From positions 44,934,406 to 44,998,405 of the forward strand of contig CP092877.1 of the NCBI GenBank assembly GCA_030710605.1: a stretch of DNA of 64,000 nucleotides. The letters are read 5' to 3'. Below the pieces are notes generated by a model. The model worked only from the letters and a program-made list of their open reading frames with translations, was not told where the DNA came from and did not search any database. This stretch comes from Cordylochernes scorpioides. Taxonomy: Eukaryota > Arthropoda > Arachnida > Pseudoscorpiones > Chernetidae. Of this stretch, positions 9,541 through 21,545 are shown one piece after another. How positions within the stretch are numbered: position 1 is the first letter of the stretch; the number at the start of each line of letters is the position of its first letter. The translations under genes and the position numbers were made by a program.

Positions 9541-12500
9541 CTAACCAACAACTTATATTCTACTCTTATACTAAAACAAATGATAGAATTACTAAATATA
9601 TTTCCTATGACTTTAAATATATTAATTATATGATAACGATTATAAAGAATTAAATTCATTCAATTTGATCTCCAGTTACTGTGGGAGGGAACTGGAAAAC
9701 AAATATAAATGAATTTGAAGCATAATAAATGTTTTATTATTCAATTAATTTATAATTTTAATAAAAATGTAACTTATATCAAGTGAAACAAAATTTTAAT
9801 ACATATTTTCACAATCTTTAAAATTTCTAATGATTCTTTTCTGACAGCTTTTCTAACTTCAAACAATTTTAAAAATAAGATTTCCTAGAAGAGGGAAGGT
9901 TACTTTTAGAACAATGTCGGCGGGTCCCTGGCAGACAGATGTTACATCCACACATGTGCGCTGTCTCTAGGGAGCGGCAGACGCCACTTTGAATAAGTAA
10001 GTAAGCAGCCTCCTTCTATGTTATCTAATATTAATTTAATTATACAGTTTAATGGTCGAAGAGAAATCAATCCATAATGAAGTAAGGGTGAAATGGGGTG
10101 TGGTATTTTCATCTGAAGAGCCCTGATACCACAGATTTCTCTCTCCAATAGATTTTCCAATCTCCTTTTTGTGTAATGTCCTGGTCTACCATTAGGGTTC
10201 CAAAAATAATTTCTAATAAGCAAAGATTTAAAATATGTTTATCTATCCTTAACTAGGCAAAAACATTATATCATATTATTCTTACTCTTAGAAAAAAAAA
10301 ATCTAAAATTATATAGGAAAAAAAAAATTATATAAAAAATTACAAAAACTATTAATTAACTAAAATAATACTAACACCCTTTCAATTCTCTACCTGTTTG
10401 AAATAAAAGTGTATGGTTCTTTCTTTATCTCTTTCCTCTCTTTTACTAAAAAATAAATATATAATCATTATAAATCTCTTCTTTATTCCTATTTATTTTA
10501 AGAGTATGTCTAAATGACGGGTAAAAGCCGATGCTAAAAGACGTTACGTTGTTAAATCTTCTTTTCTTGTTAAATTTTCTTTTATTTTTCAAAAATTTTT
10601 TTTCTATCTAAAATAAAAACATATTATTCTAACATATAATTACTTTTATTACATTTTTCCCTCCTAAATAAGATATAAATATAATACATATAAACAACTT
10701 TTTAATCTCATCTAACTTAAACACAAAAATAATTATCAACTTTTATCTTATATAATAATTTAGATTTAGCTTGCTAATCTAATAGAATTTCCTTTTTATA
10801 TATAAATATTACTATTATTAAAAGTTTTAAATATAGTTATATCAATATATAAATCCATCTTAACTCACTCTATAATATCAACTTAATTTAAATTATATTT
10901 AAGATTTAAAATTTTATTTGATAAACTTTATTATTTACATTTCATATATATATATATGAAATATATATTCTCTATAAATTTATAGAGAATTTATATCTTC
11001 CTAAATTATTTAATTATTATTTTTATTTTTTATTATTTTTGCATATATTTAAACTTGTAATATATTTTTATTTATATTTATCAACACAACATATTGAATC
11101 ATAATCCCTACTCATTTTTATTTTCTAATATTTATCAATCTTTTCATTTATTTAATCAAATGGTTATTTAATTGTATACTCTTTTAATTATTATTAAATA
11201 TAACCATTGTACATATATTTTATATACAGTGAAATTTTCATCAGATAGTTTCTTACTTTGATCTTGTATAGCATGAGTGGATCACATGCCCACGTGATTT
11301 AGTTTAAATCAAAAGCCTTGATAAAGAGAGGCGTGTTGCTCCTAGAAATATTGGCCGTTTAATAAATTCAGATCCAATATATGCTTTATATTATTTATAG
11401 ATATTATTATGGATTGCTCAATCTTTAATATATATATATATATATATCATTCCTTTTTTATCACCTTTTTCTTCTTTTCTATCCCTCTGGAGTCTCCTCG
11501 AAACCCGTCATCGGGAATGAATCCCGATATTGCACTAGCCCACTTTGATATTTCAGGAGCCCTTTCTGGGAATCTACCCTCCCCTGCCACTTCTTATCAA
11601 AGCTAACGACCTGCCCCCCTATTTGAAAGGAGAAAAATTCCTCTTATTCTGTCTCCCCCTGACCTTCCCCTTTTCAGGAGATAAGCTTATCTCGAAGGCC
11701 TTAGAAATCCTGTCTAGGCTGGTCAGTAAACACTTTACTGTTGTCATTGGGAATTTGACAAGTCAATCTTCTTTAGTACTGTCTCCCACTAAACGAGATA
11801 GGGCAACCTTATCATGGTAAAACAGAGATATATATGTACAAAAGTCGGTTAAGTCTTAAAACTTAGCTGAAAAATATTCCCTTCAAGAAATTATGCAAGC
11901 CTTTTACAGATATTGTAGATTCTAGATGCTAACTATAACTTGGTATAATCTTATAAATATTGTACGCAGGTTGATTCAGACTATGCAATTCCTCTCGTGT
12001 TCCTTAAAAAAAAAATTCTTAACATTATGGACAACTCTTAACTCACAGAATAGTAGCTCATAGAACTAGGTCGCTTGTCTAAGACATATTCATGCGGGTG
12101 AATGAAGTCTTTCTTGCAGGTCATAAATGTTCATCTGGGAACAGTTGATCTAGATAAATTTATTGTCTTTATTGTCATGCGTCTTTACGTTAAGCAACAG
12201 GAGATGTCGCTCCAAAGGACCTTAACATTAGGGTTAAAACTCGTTGCTCCTTTCAGAATGAAGTGGTTGTCAAAACATTGACGTGGAAGGAATCGTATAT
12301 TTGACCAGTGTAAATTGTTGAACTTATACTATGTCGTCATTCTTATCGTCACCCAGATACTTTGGGGTGTTTCTTGGTCTCTTTCTACTCTCCCTTGACG
12401 ACATGAATTGTTACACGCGAATCCCGACCGGTATTCAATAAGTACTATGGTGATCTTTGTCACGTCTAGGAGGCCATCCCTTATGCGACTAAATCAACTT

Positions 12501-13802
12501 TCTCCCGACTTAAAATACCGTTCTCATCGCGGTAATTAAAATTAACTGAATCCAAGGAGAAATCTTGATCTTGTATATCTTCGTTAATTTTATTAGTTCA
12601 ACTGTCTTCTCTATTCCTTCTTAATACACTGGCCTGACACACTGCACTTCCCTTAATCAGCAGCAAGTTCGATCAACCCCAATGAGAAGGCCACTCTAAG
12701 GCGTCAGCTCCTTGTTAAACTCATGCATGGTTCCGAAAAAAAAACTTACATATTTCATAGTGGTATTTGCTCCCACTGATGTTAGTAACCAATATGGGAT
12801 CTTTCTATTTTATTTATTCAACTGTTATTAGTCGGACCACTGTAATCCTTTCTCATCATTACTCCAGACTCCCGCGCAAACATTGTCTTTGACATGACTA
12901 ATTCCTCAAAGTTCTGCTTTTTGAACATACTGTTAGTTAGAGTTGTCTTAATTAATCACTGGAGTTATCTGCGATGAGTGGATTGAGTCTCCCTATCTAG
13001 ATTTCCACTCTAACTCCAGGATCTAGACTGCTCAGATCATTCACGAAGAGAAAAAAAACTATGCCTAAAACACTATTGTCGTGGAGAGAAACCACACGTC
13101 TGATTCACGAGCATAAGTAAAGCTTGCCTCTATAAATCAATATAATTATAAGAATTCTGTAAATCCATATAATGAATCAGCATCGTTGAAATATTTTGCT
13201 CGTCTTCTCCAAGGGGAAGTAGGTTTTATTTTTAAAAAATGCTCAAATTCACACCATTAGAATACCCATGACTTTTGTTACTATATATTCTCATACATAT
13301 ACCATGACAAGGCAATCTTTTCCCCGTTAGTGTTGAAACAAAAACTCAACTCGTCTTGTATGATTTCTAGGGAATTCTCATTGAACGAATAACTAGACCT
13401 TTTTGATATAGATACATATCCAGTATCAGGATATAGCTTACTGTCCACTTTCTTTATTTTATGACGGTGCCAAATTATAACAAAAGAAAAGGCTAAATAT
13501 ATGACGGGCTTAAATTTCATGGCATCTGATCAGACCTTCTGCTGGCAATTATTTATTGTAATTAAATGCTAATAAGATGCCTTTATTTGTCCTCATCCAA
13601 GGATAAGGGTTTCAGGAAAGGGGGATAGAATCGTTTGAAATTTCATCTAGGAAACTTTTTAAAAAAAATTGCACATTTATAACACTTCAAGGTGACCTTC
13701 TCATGCCAGTGTCTATAGGCATATCATATCCGTACAATATTTAAAAAAAAAATGAAAAATATGCTTGTCTAAATGTGAAGGAAGTTAAGTTAAAATAATG
13801 TA
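9541..13802. other. AT-rich unassigned region
   Basis: About 4.2 kb without a gene I can support. 9541-11400 is extremely AT-rich. 11460-13560 is closer to balanced composition and could be an old repeat, but its longest frames (11409-11606, 11545-11820, 13281-13520 minus) show no domain or motif. A minus-strand frame at 9942-10223 (93 codons) has no recognisable similarity. (TA)n runs occur near 10940 and 11430. Confidence 0.4.
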
Positions 13803-15126
13803 CAAGGTGTGGTCATTAATTTCCAGGACTGCTCTGTATCTTTGAAAAAATAAAACAAATAAAAAAACTAATTTAATATTTTTCAAAATATGCCCCTCCT
13901 GCCTCAATACACCTGTTCCATCTTTTTTTCCAATTGTCGAAGCAGGAGATAAAATCACCTTTTGAGAGGTTCCTCAAGGTTGCCTTCGATTCAGCTTGTA
14001 TCATATCAACGTTGTCAAATTTCCTTCCTTTTAACTTCATTTTCAATTTAGGATAGAGGAAAAAGTCATTGGGGGCTAAGTCGGGGGAATAGGGTGGATG
14101 AGGGATCTGTATGGTTGAATGCTTGGCCAAGAACTGCAAAACAACATGGGCTGTGTGCGTCCGCGCATTATCGACGTGAAGTATCCAGTCATTGTTTTGC
14201 CATCTTTCAGGTCTTTTAAGGCGCACTGCCTCCCTTAAGCGCCTCATTATCCCCAAATAAACCTCTTGATTAATTCTACGTCCGAAAGGAATAAATTCAT
14301 GGTGAACCAAACCATTAATACAAAAAAAAATGTAACAAGCAATGTCTTGACTTTGGATTTTGTAAATCTTGCCTTTTTGGGTTTCGGTTCCCTTCTTTCA
14401 ATCCATTGGCTGGATTGACGTTTGGTTTCCGGGTCATACTGATACACCCATGTCTCATCCCTGGTAATGATTTTTTGCATCCATTCTGGATCGGTCCGAT
14501 CATTTCAACCATTTTTTTGCAGACAACCACATTCTAACCTCCGTTTGTTCCTCTGCTAGAATCCGGGGAACAAATTTTGAAGACGTCCGGATCATGTCCA
14601 AATCTTTTGTTACTATTTGATGACACAGTCCTACAGATAGTCCAGTCTCTGAAGATTAGTCTTTAATAGAAATTCTTCTGTTAGATTTAATTAATTCCTT
14701 TATTTTGAGCTTGTTTTTCTCGCAACCTAATGATCTTGGACGCCCAGTATGCTGATCATCGTTTACCTTTTCCCGACCTTTTAGGAAGCGTGAAAACCAT
14801 TCAAAAGTTCTTGAATGGGATAAAACTGCATCGCCAAAAGCTTCTTTAATCAATTCATACGTATCAGTAGCACTTTTTTCAATTTAAAACAAAACTTAAT
14901 GCAGATTCTCTGCTCTTCGAAAATGGCCATTTTAAAATTAGAAATGCGAACCTTACAAGGAAGTTGTTTTGTTCTATTTTTAGATCGGCGCGTGAGCCAC
15001 GAGACTCGTGCTTTCAGTCAGGTGTGGTCGAATGTCCAATATTTAACTCTGTATAAAAATATTTTCTTTAGCTTTTTTATTTATTTTATTTTTTAAACAG
15101 TCCTGGAAATTATTGAACGCACCTTG
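13803..15126 (-). mobile_element. mariner element 1 (D34D)
   Basis: A 1.32-kb DNA transposon with terminal inverted repeats CAAGGTGTGGTCATTAATTT... on the left and the matching inverted end ...GAACGCACCTTG on the right, sharing TTTCCAGGACTG further in. It is flanked by TA on both sides, as expected for mariner. The transposase on the minus strand is broken into several frames, so the copy is non-functional. Confidence 0.92.
13873..14853 (-). pseudogene. mariner 1 transposase (frameshifted)
   Basis: A cut-and-paste transposase. The N-terminal helix-turn-helix region is in 14656-14853 (EAFGDAVLSHSRTFEWFSRF, typical mariner). The first catalytic Asp is in TRDETWVYQYDPETKRQS (14247-14480). The second and third are in LHVDNARTHTA and YSPDLAPNDFF (13873-14310); 34 residues separate them, which defines the D,D34D mariner class. 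The pieces lie in different frames with at least three indels. The C-terminus ends GGAYFEKY, as in many mariners. Confidence 0.9.
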
Positions 15127-15479
15127 TATACTCATTAAACGCTAGTAAAATATATAAGTAAATTAATACTGCTGTATCACTTAATGATTAGATTGGGCAT
15201 GACTGTGGAAATATTTTACTAAGTAAAATGTATTCCAAAAAGAATGAAATCAAATCTACTTTATAAAGGCGAAAGCTTCTTGATAAACCAATATATAAAA
15301 GAAATAAGCGGATTACAAATTCAAATAAACAAAGCTAGAAGGTCCATGGATAAGTAAGACTAAATAAATACAATTATGTATCAAAGCGGACATTTATGTC
15401 TGAACATTATATTCATATAACCACAAAATTACGCAAAATATTTTGAGGTAAATAGTCTCGATAAAAAAAAAGGTAAAAT

Positions 15480-16050
15480 GACAAGCGAAATCACTCGGAC
15501 GAATAAAGATTTTAAAAATATATATAAAAATTACTATACTTTGGTATAATATAAATTAAAAAATTATATGGCCTATACATTTTAAAAGAAATAGCAGAAA
15601 AGCTCTGAAATCATGCTTATCCTAGTAAGCTAAATATCCCCGCGATAACATGAGATATCAAGATAAACAACTGGATTACCAAGAAAAAAAAATAAAAAAT
15701 TAAAATTAATAGGCCCGTGAAAGAAATAGCAGAAAAGCTCCGAAAATATGCTTATCCTAGTAAACTAAAGATCCTCGCGATAATATGAGATATCAAGATA
15801 AACAACTGGATTACCAAGAAAAAAAAATTAAAAATTAAAAATTAAAATTAATAGGCCCGTGAAAAGAAATAGCAGAAAAACTCCGAAATTATGCTTATCC
15901 TAGTAAAACTAAATATCCTCGCGATAACATAAAATAAAGAATAAACAATTGGATTATCAAGAAATAAAAAAAAATTATAAGTAATAGGCGCTTGAATATG
16001 TCAAGCGAAATCACTCGGACGAATAAAGATTAAAAAAATATATATATATA
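15480..16050. repeat. Satellite-like tandem block, ~135-144-bp unit
   Basis: Three successive copies of a unit beginning AGAAATAGCAGAAAAGCTC start near 15587, 15723 and 15865 and contain CTTATCCTAGTAA and CGCGATAA landmarks. The motif CGAAATCACTCGGACGAAT flanks the block at 15486 and 16004. The same unit reappears at 17480-17740, on the far side of the inverted array. No coding. Confidence 0.75.
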
Positions 16051-16054
16051 ATTT

Positions 16055-17420
16055 ACACAAATAAACTTACTGGCAATGCGTTTCTTTTTTTAAATCTCTA
16101 CAGACCTTACTGCAATGATATGATTTAATGAATGAGAGGGCTTGGCTCATCAGTAGTGAACCCTCTCAGCGGTTTCGCCAAATTAATCTCTAGACCGCTC
16201 TACTATTGTATTGGACTGGTTTTGTTATATACCCTGCATTTTCTATGGAAGGCAGCTAAATGGTGTTTAGTGATCTATGGACATAAGCTTATAGGTCTGT
16301 AGAGGTACATACATATAAATTTCAAGGTATTGCATCGAGCAAAGCTCTTCCGCGCAAAACATGTTTTCATAACCATTATATATTAGTAAATTAAATTTTA
16401 TTGCCCTCCATCGCCAAAATTTTACACAAATAAACTTACTGGCAATGCGTTTCTTTTTTTAAATCTCTACAGACCTTACTGCAATGATATGATTTAATGA
16501 ATGAGAGGGCTTGGCTCATCAGTAGTGAACCCTCTCAGCGGTTTCGCCAAATTAATCTCTAGACCGCTCTACTATTGTATTGGACTGGTTTTGTTATATA
16601 CCCTAAAAAGAAACGCATTGCCAGTAAGTTTATTTGTGTAAAATTTAGGCGATGGAGGGCAATAAAATTTAATTTACTAATATATAATGGTTATGAAAAC
16701 ATGTTTTGCGCGGAAGAGCTTTGCTCGATGCAATACCTTGAAATTTATATGTATGTACCTCTACAGACCTATAAGCTTATGTCCATAGATCACTAAACAC
16801 CATTTAGCTGCCTTCCATAGAAAATGCAGGGTATATAACAAAACCAGTCCAATACAATAGTAGAGCGGTCTAGAGATTAATTTGGCGAAACCGCTGAGAG
16901 GGTTCACTACTGATGAGCCAAGCCCTCTCATTCATTAAATCATATCATTGCAGTAAGGTCTGTAGAGATTTAAAAAAAGAAACGCATTGCCAGTAAGTTT
17001 ATTTGTGTAAAATTTTGGCGATGGAGGGCAATAAAATTTAATTTACTAATATATAATGGTTATGAAAACATGTTTTGCGCGGAAGAGCTTTGCTCGATGC
17101 AATACCTTGGAATTTATATGTATGTACCTCTACAGACCTATAAGCTTATGTCCATAGATCACTAAACACCATTTAGCTGCCTTCCATAGAAAATGCAGGG
17201 TATATAACAAAACCAGTCCAATACAATAGTAGAGCGGTCTAGAGATTAATTTGGCGAAACCGATGAGAAGGTTCACTACTGATGAGCCAAGCCCTCTCAT
17301 TCATTAAATCATATCATTGCAGTAAGGTCTGTAGAGATTTAAAAAAAGAAACGCATTGCCAGTAAGTTTATTTGTGTAAAATTTTGGCGATGGAGGGCAA
17401 TAAAATTTAATTTACTTATA
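16055..17420. repeat. Inverted array of a 369-bp unit
   Basis: One full and one partial unit run in plus orientation (starts ACACAAATAAACTTACTGGC at 16055 and 16424, period 369). At about 16603 the array flips and two further units plus a partial run in the opposite orientation to 17420. Copies are almost identical. Within a unit, CTCTACAGACCTTA and its inverted partner TAGGTCTGTAGAG lie about 200 bp apart, which suggests the unit contains a small inverted-repeat element. The short frame at 16575-16796 is a by-product of the repeat. Confidence 0.85.
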
Positions 17421-17745
17421 TATAATTTACTATACTTTGGTATAATCTAAATTGAAAAATTATATGGCCTATACATTTTAAAAGAAATAGCAGAAAAGCT
17501 CTGAAATCATGCTTATCCTAGTAAACTAAAGATCCTCGCGATAACATAAAATAAAAATAAACAATTGGATTATCAAGAAATTAAGAAAAATTATAAGTAA
17601 TAGGCGCTTGAATATGTCAAGCAAAATCACTCGGGCGAATAAAGATTTTAAAAATATATATAAAAATTACTATACTTTGGTATAATCTAAATTAAAAAAT
17701 TATATGGCCATACATTTTAAAAGAAATAGCAGAAAAGTTTAAAAG
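17421..17745. repeat. Right flank of the satellite block
   Basis: Repeats the 15480-16050 unit: TACTATACTTTGGTATAAT followed by the AGAAATAGCAGAAAAG segment occurs twice (17427 onward and 17667 onward), with the CACTCGGGCGAAT motif between. Confidence 0.7.
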
Positions 17746-18030
17746 AGGATGAAATATTTTAGAGTGAAACCCTCTCGCAAACGCGAGAGGCAAAGGGAGT
17801 AAAACCCACCTTTTCGGTTCAGAGGCCAGGTATCGACTGACCCTATTGGCTCTCAGAAATTCCCGCCTAGAGTCTTCACATGTGTTGTTTTTCTCACGTC
17901 CATCTATTTTCATCCCCTTACAGATGTGGCCCTTTTTCCCCAGCGCGTCCCTAGGGGCTCTAAATTTGGATTTTTGTGGGAAGCTCTGAAGTGTGGGAAA
18001 ACACTGTTTTAAGCCTAACTTCATGTCCTA
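17746..18030. other. Moderate-GC block, function unknown
   Basis: A 280-bp island of ordinary base composition inside AT-rich DNA. A minus-strand frame (17692-18024, 110 codons) crosses it but has no recognised domain. A small hairpin CCTCTCGC...GCGAGAGG lies at 17770-17790. I cannot assign it. Confidence 0.3.
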
Positions 18031-18032
18031 AT

Positions 18033-18240
18033 ATTTCAAGATCTATATTAAAAGGAAGAAAATATTTCTTTAACACGTGAAATTAAAAAGATTTAAAATA
18101 ACACATACACAGAAGCACTATATATATTTTAAGTCAGGTAATTTCAAGATCTATATAAAAAGGAAGAAAATATTTTTTTAACACGTGAAATTAGAAAAAA
18201 ATTAAAATAACGCACACAAAAGCATTATATATATTTCAAT
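18033..18240. repeat. Two-copy tandem duplication, ~105-118 bp
   Basis: TCAAGATCTATATTAAAAGG...AACACGTGAAATTA is followed directly by a second, slightly diverged copy starting near 18146. Both end in an ATATATAT run. No coding. Confidence 0.75.
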
Positions 18241-18341
18241 TTTTAGGTAGAGACATAATTCTTAATCTTAGGGTCGTGGGCCTACTTCTTACAAATTTTT
18301 ATTAGTAATTTTCGGTAATTTCGGCGCCACGTTGGGCATCC

Positions 18342-19080
18342 AATGTTAAGTCGGGTTTAAGACGTGTCGAAATACGTTGTACATTTGAATAACAAATATC
18401 CCATTCTAACGTATTTCAAGGTTTTACGATTATACTAGATTATTACTAAACTCACCAAAAACACGCCACGGCAAACACACAAACAAAAAAAATACAATAT
18501 ACGATTAATATAAACACTTAAATATAAAGAATGGAGAATTTCATTCAAATCCTATGTTAACACACTTTCAAGTTTAGAAATTTATTTAGTACATCAAAGT
18601 CCATCTATGTGAAGTCCAACCCCCCATATCACAACATGGTACCGAGGGCAAACCTCAAAGTGAGTAAGCGAAAAGAAAATCTTAATACAACAATATTGTT
18701 GGGGCAATTTCTATCGTGGTGAAATGTACAATCATCACCTCTACGATTTGAATAACATACACCTCATTCCGATACACTTTAAGGGAATTTACAATTATGT
18801 TAGACTATTGGAAACCTGACCAAAATGGAAAAACACACCAAAGCATGATACACACAAACACAGGTTCGATTCTCAATGGGATGAGTATAAGCCACCACAT
18901 ATCTAAATTCAAACAATATATATATATATGCATACACAATAAAATTAAGGGAATGAAATTGACTTGAATGTTAACATGAGTTATATGATATATATATGAG
19001 CATATGTAATTGTTTATTGGTAGAATTGACCATGGAAATACCATTGTATGTCTAGTCTGGTATAAAACACACAAAAAAAT
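18342..19080. repeat. Diverged tandem pair, ~355-bp period (LTR-like)
   Basis: Segments starting TGTTAAGTCGGG (18342) and TGTTGGGGCAAT (18698) share a diverged common order: ...ACATTTGAATAACA..., CATTCTAACGTATTTCAAGG, a TTTACGATTATACTAGATTATT block and a run of CACACAAACA. Both start TGT and lie downstream of GGCGCCACGTTGGGCATCC, which resembles the reverse complement of a retroelement primer-binding region. They may be old LTRs, but no coding region connects them. Confidence 0.45.
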
Positions 19081-19717
19081 ACAAATTGATAAAAAGGAAA
19101 TATATATGAAATTTTATTATATCTAAAAATTATCTATATTATGAGACAAAAGGGAGAGAGTATATAAAGATAAAAGGTCTAATTCTTTGCAAGCAGTTAT
19201 TTACTTCCAATCTCATCGAAATATATAAAAATAACCACATTTTTTTATTTGGAATATACTATATAGTAGAGATTGCAACTTTACAAAAATAACTTAACAC
19301 ATTATACCAAAAAAAATAATAAAGAAAAGAAAAACTTACTAAATGTGATATGAAATTTCTATTCTATAAACGGGCCTTTTGACCCACAAAAAAAAAATGT
19401 TATAGGGTAGTTGACTTACCATTTAGTTATCTATACTTCCCTTCCATCCTCGAATATCTTGTTTTTCACCGCTCGGCCCGATAACTTTCAACTTCGGCTA
19501 CTCGATTCCAACTGACAAATTTCAAATCTCGCGTGACCAAAGAGAATTTTTTTATCTCCTTTACAGAGTAATATATATATATATATATATATATATTTAT
19601 TTCGTTGAATAAATTCGGAAATTAAGATAAAAAAAATTATTCTTTGGAATAAAATTAATTTTAAATTAATAATAAAAAATAATAAACTATATCAGGTCGA
19701 TTCTCTGAAATTTTAAT

Positions 19718-19882
19718 TTAGTGTTTCTTCTTAAAATTTTTATTGTTATCTTTAAGATACCTAATCTATCTAGAGTATATATTTAATTTATTTATTTAAT
19801 CTAGTATTTCTTCTTGAAATTTTATTGTTATCTTTAAAATACCTAATCTATCTAGAGTATATATTTAATTTATTTACTCTAT
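19718..19882. repeat. Two-copy tandem duplication, ~80 bp
   Basis: The segment TTTCTTCTTxAAATTTTxATTG...CTAATCTATCTAGAGTATAT occurs twice head to tail (about 19722 and 19804) with few differences. Confidence 0.75.
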
Positions 19883-20054
19883 GTATTTAAATTTCAATGT
19901 GGTAATAAAAAAGAAATTCAGACCTTTTATCTTGTATATAAAGGAAGGGATTGGTTATCTATATATATAATTGCCTTATTTTGTCTGTCTGAAGCTCACG
20001 GATAGAATGCGCGCCCATTGGCTGCCGGCGAACACGTGATCTCCCTGCCCCCCT

Positions 20055-21170
20055 CTAGACAACCCTGTTATCAGCTGTGTGATACATACACCTGTCTATA
20101 GCGGCCATTCTAGACAACCCTGTTATCAGCAGTGTGTTACATCCACCTGTCTATACAGACCACCCTGTCTATAGCGGTCACTTTAGGCAACCCTGTAATC
20201 AGCAGTGTGTTACATCCACCTATCTATACAGACCACTCTGTCTATAGCGGCCACTCTAGACAACCCTGTTATCAGCTGTGTGATACATACACCTGTCTAT
20301 ACAGACCACCCTGTCTATAGCGACCATTCTAGACAACCCTGTTATCAGCTGTGTGATACATCCACCTGTCTATACAGACCACCCTGTATATAGCGGCCAT
20401 TCTAGATAACCCTGTTATCAGCTGTGTGATACATACACCTGTCTATAGCGGCCACTCTAGACCACCCTGTTATCAGCTGTGTGATACATCCACCTGTCTA
20501 TACAGACCACCCTGTCTATAGCGGTCACTTTCGGCAACCCTGTTAACATCAGTGTGTTACATTCACCTGTCTATACAGACCACCCTGTCTATAGCGGTCA
20601 CTTTAGGCAACCCTGTTATCAGCAGTGTGATACATACACCTGTCTATACAGACCACCCTGTCTATAGCGACCACTCTAGACAACCCTGTTATCAGCTGTG
20701 TGATTACATCCACCTGTCTATACAGACCACCCTGTCTATAGCGGCCACTCTAGGCAACCCTGTTATCAGCTGTGTGATACATCCACCTGTCTATACAGAC
20801 CACCCTGTCTATAGCGGCCACTCTAGGCAACCCTGTTATCAGCTGTGTGATACATCCACCTGTCTATACAGACCACCCTGTCTATAGCGGCCACTCTAGG
20901 CAACCCTGTTATCAGCTGTGTGATACATCCACCTGTCTATACAGACCACCCTGTATATAGCGGCCATTCTAGATAACCATGTTATCAGCTGTGTGATACA
21001 TACACCTGTCTATAGCGGCTACTCTAGACAACCCTGTTATCAGCTGTGTGATACATCCACCTGTCTATACAGACCACCCTGTCTATAGCGGTCACTTTAG
21101 GCAACCCTGTTATCATCAGTGTGTTACATTCACCTGTCTATACAGACCACCCTGTCTATAGCGGTCACTT
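20055..21170. repeat. 73-bp minisatellite inside the Helitron
   Basis: About sixteen copies of a 73-bp unit built of AACCCTGTTATCAGCTGTGT, GATACATCCACCTGTCTATA, CAGACCACCCTGTCTATAGC and GGCCACTCTAGGC. Some copies are shorter because they lack the 18-bp CAGACCACC segment. The apparent 60-110-codon frames are repeat artefacts without a coding signature. Confidence 0.92.
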
Positions 21171-21247
21171 TATAGACTGGTGAGCCTATAGCCTACTATT
21201 GAATTGAATTAAAACGTTTTTAAAATATATACGCACTCGGGTAAAAC

Positions 21248-21275
21248 CCGGGCGTTGCCCGGGCCATTCGTCTAG
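21248..21275 (+). promoter_or_regulatory. Helitron 3' terminal hairpin and CTAG end
   Basis: A seven-base-pair perfect stem with a three-base loop, then CCATTCGT and the terminal CTAG. In Helitrons this structure marks the end of transfer. Confidence 0.82.
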
Positions 21276-21310
21276 TAATACATATAATTACATATGTACA
21301 TTGTGCACCT

Positions 21311-21545
21311 TACTGCAGCGGGCCTCGGAATACAAGAAGCCCAGAGCTTGCCCAGGTCCTCCATCTGGACCTTACTACAGCTGCCCTCGGAATACAAGAA
21401 GCCCAGAGCTTGTCCAGGTCCTCCATCTTACTACAGCGGGCCTCGGAATACAAGAAGCCCAGAGCTTGTCCAGATCCTCCATCTTACTGCAGCGGGCCTC
21501 GGAATACAAGAAGCCCAGAGCTTGTCCAGGTCCTCCATCTGGGCA
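21311..21545. repeat. Tandem repeat, four copies of a 56-62-bp unit
   Basis: The unit GGCCTCGGAATACAAGAAGC...TTGTCCAGGTCCTCCATCTT starts at about 21321, 21383, 21439 and 21495. Frames run through on both strands because the unit lacks stops, but there is no sign of a gene. Confidence 0.88.

Larger units (their letters stand above)
19958..21275 (+). mobile_element. Non-autonomous Helitron
   Basis: The left end is TCTATATATATAATTGCC preceded by A. The right end is CTAG followed by T. About ten bases before CTAG is a perfect GC-rich hairpin, CCCGGGC-GTT-GCCCGGG (21248-21264). TC at the 5' end, CTAG at the 3' end, the subterminal hairpin, insertion between A and T, and no target duplication or terminal inverted repeats are the Helitron signature. 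The interior has no Rep/helicase gene; most of it is a minisatellite. It would need an autonomous Helitron in trans to move by rolling-circle replication. Confidence 0.85.

Noticed and set aside
16575-16796. 73-codon frame crossing the flip point of the satellite
   Set aside because: Arises from the junction of inverted repeat units; not conserved in the other units' arrangement.
17692-18024. 110-codon minus-strand frame in a GC-richer block
   Set aside because: No recognisable domain; its 3' end runs into satellite sequence.
20132-20887. Overlapping 62-111-codon frames with repeated CYIHLSIQTTLS-type peptides
   Set aside because: They follow the 73-bp minisatellite exactly and run on more than one frame; the repeat simply lacks stops.
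20055-21170. CRISPR-like array
   Set aside because: Contiguous tandem repeats without unique spacers, in a eukaryotic Helitron.
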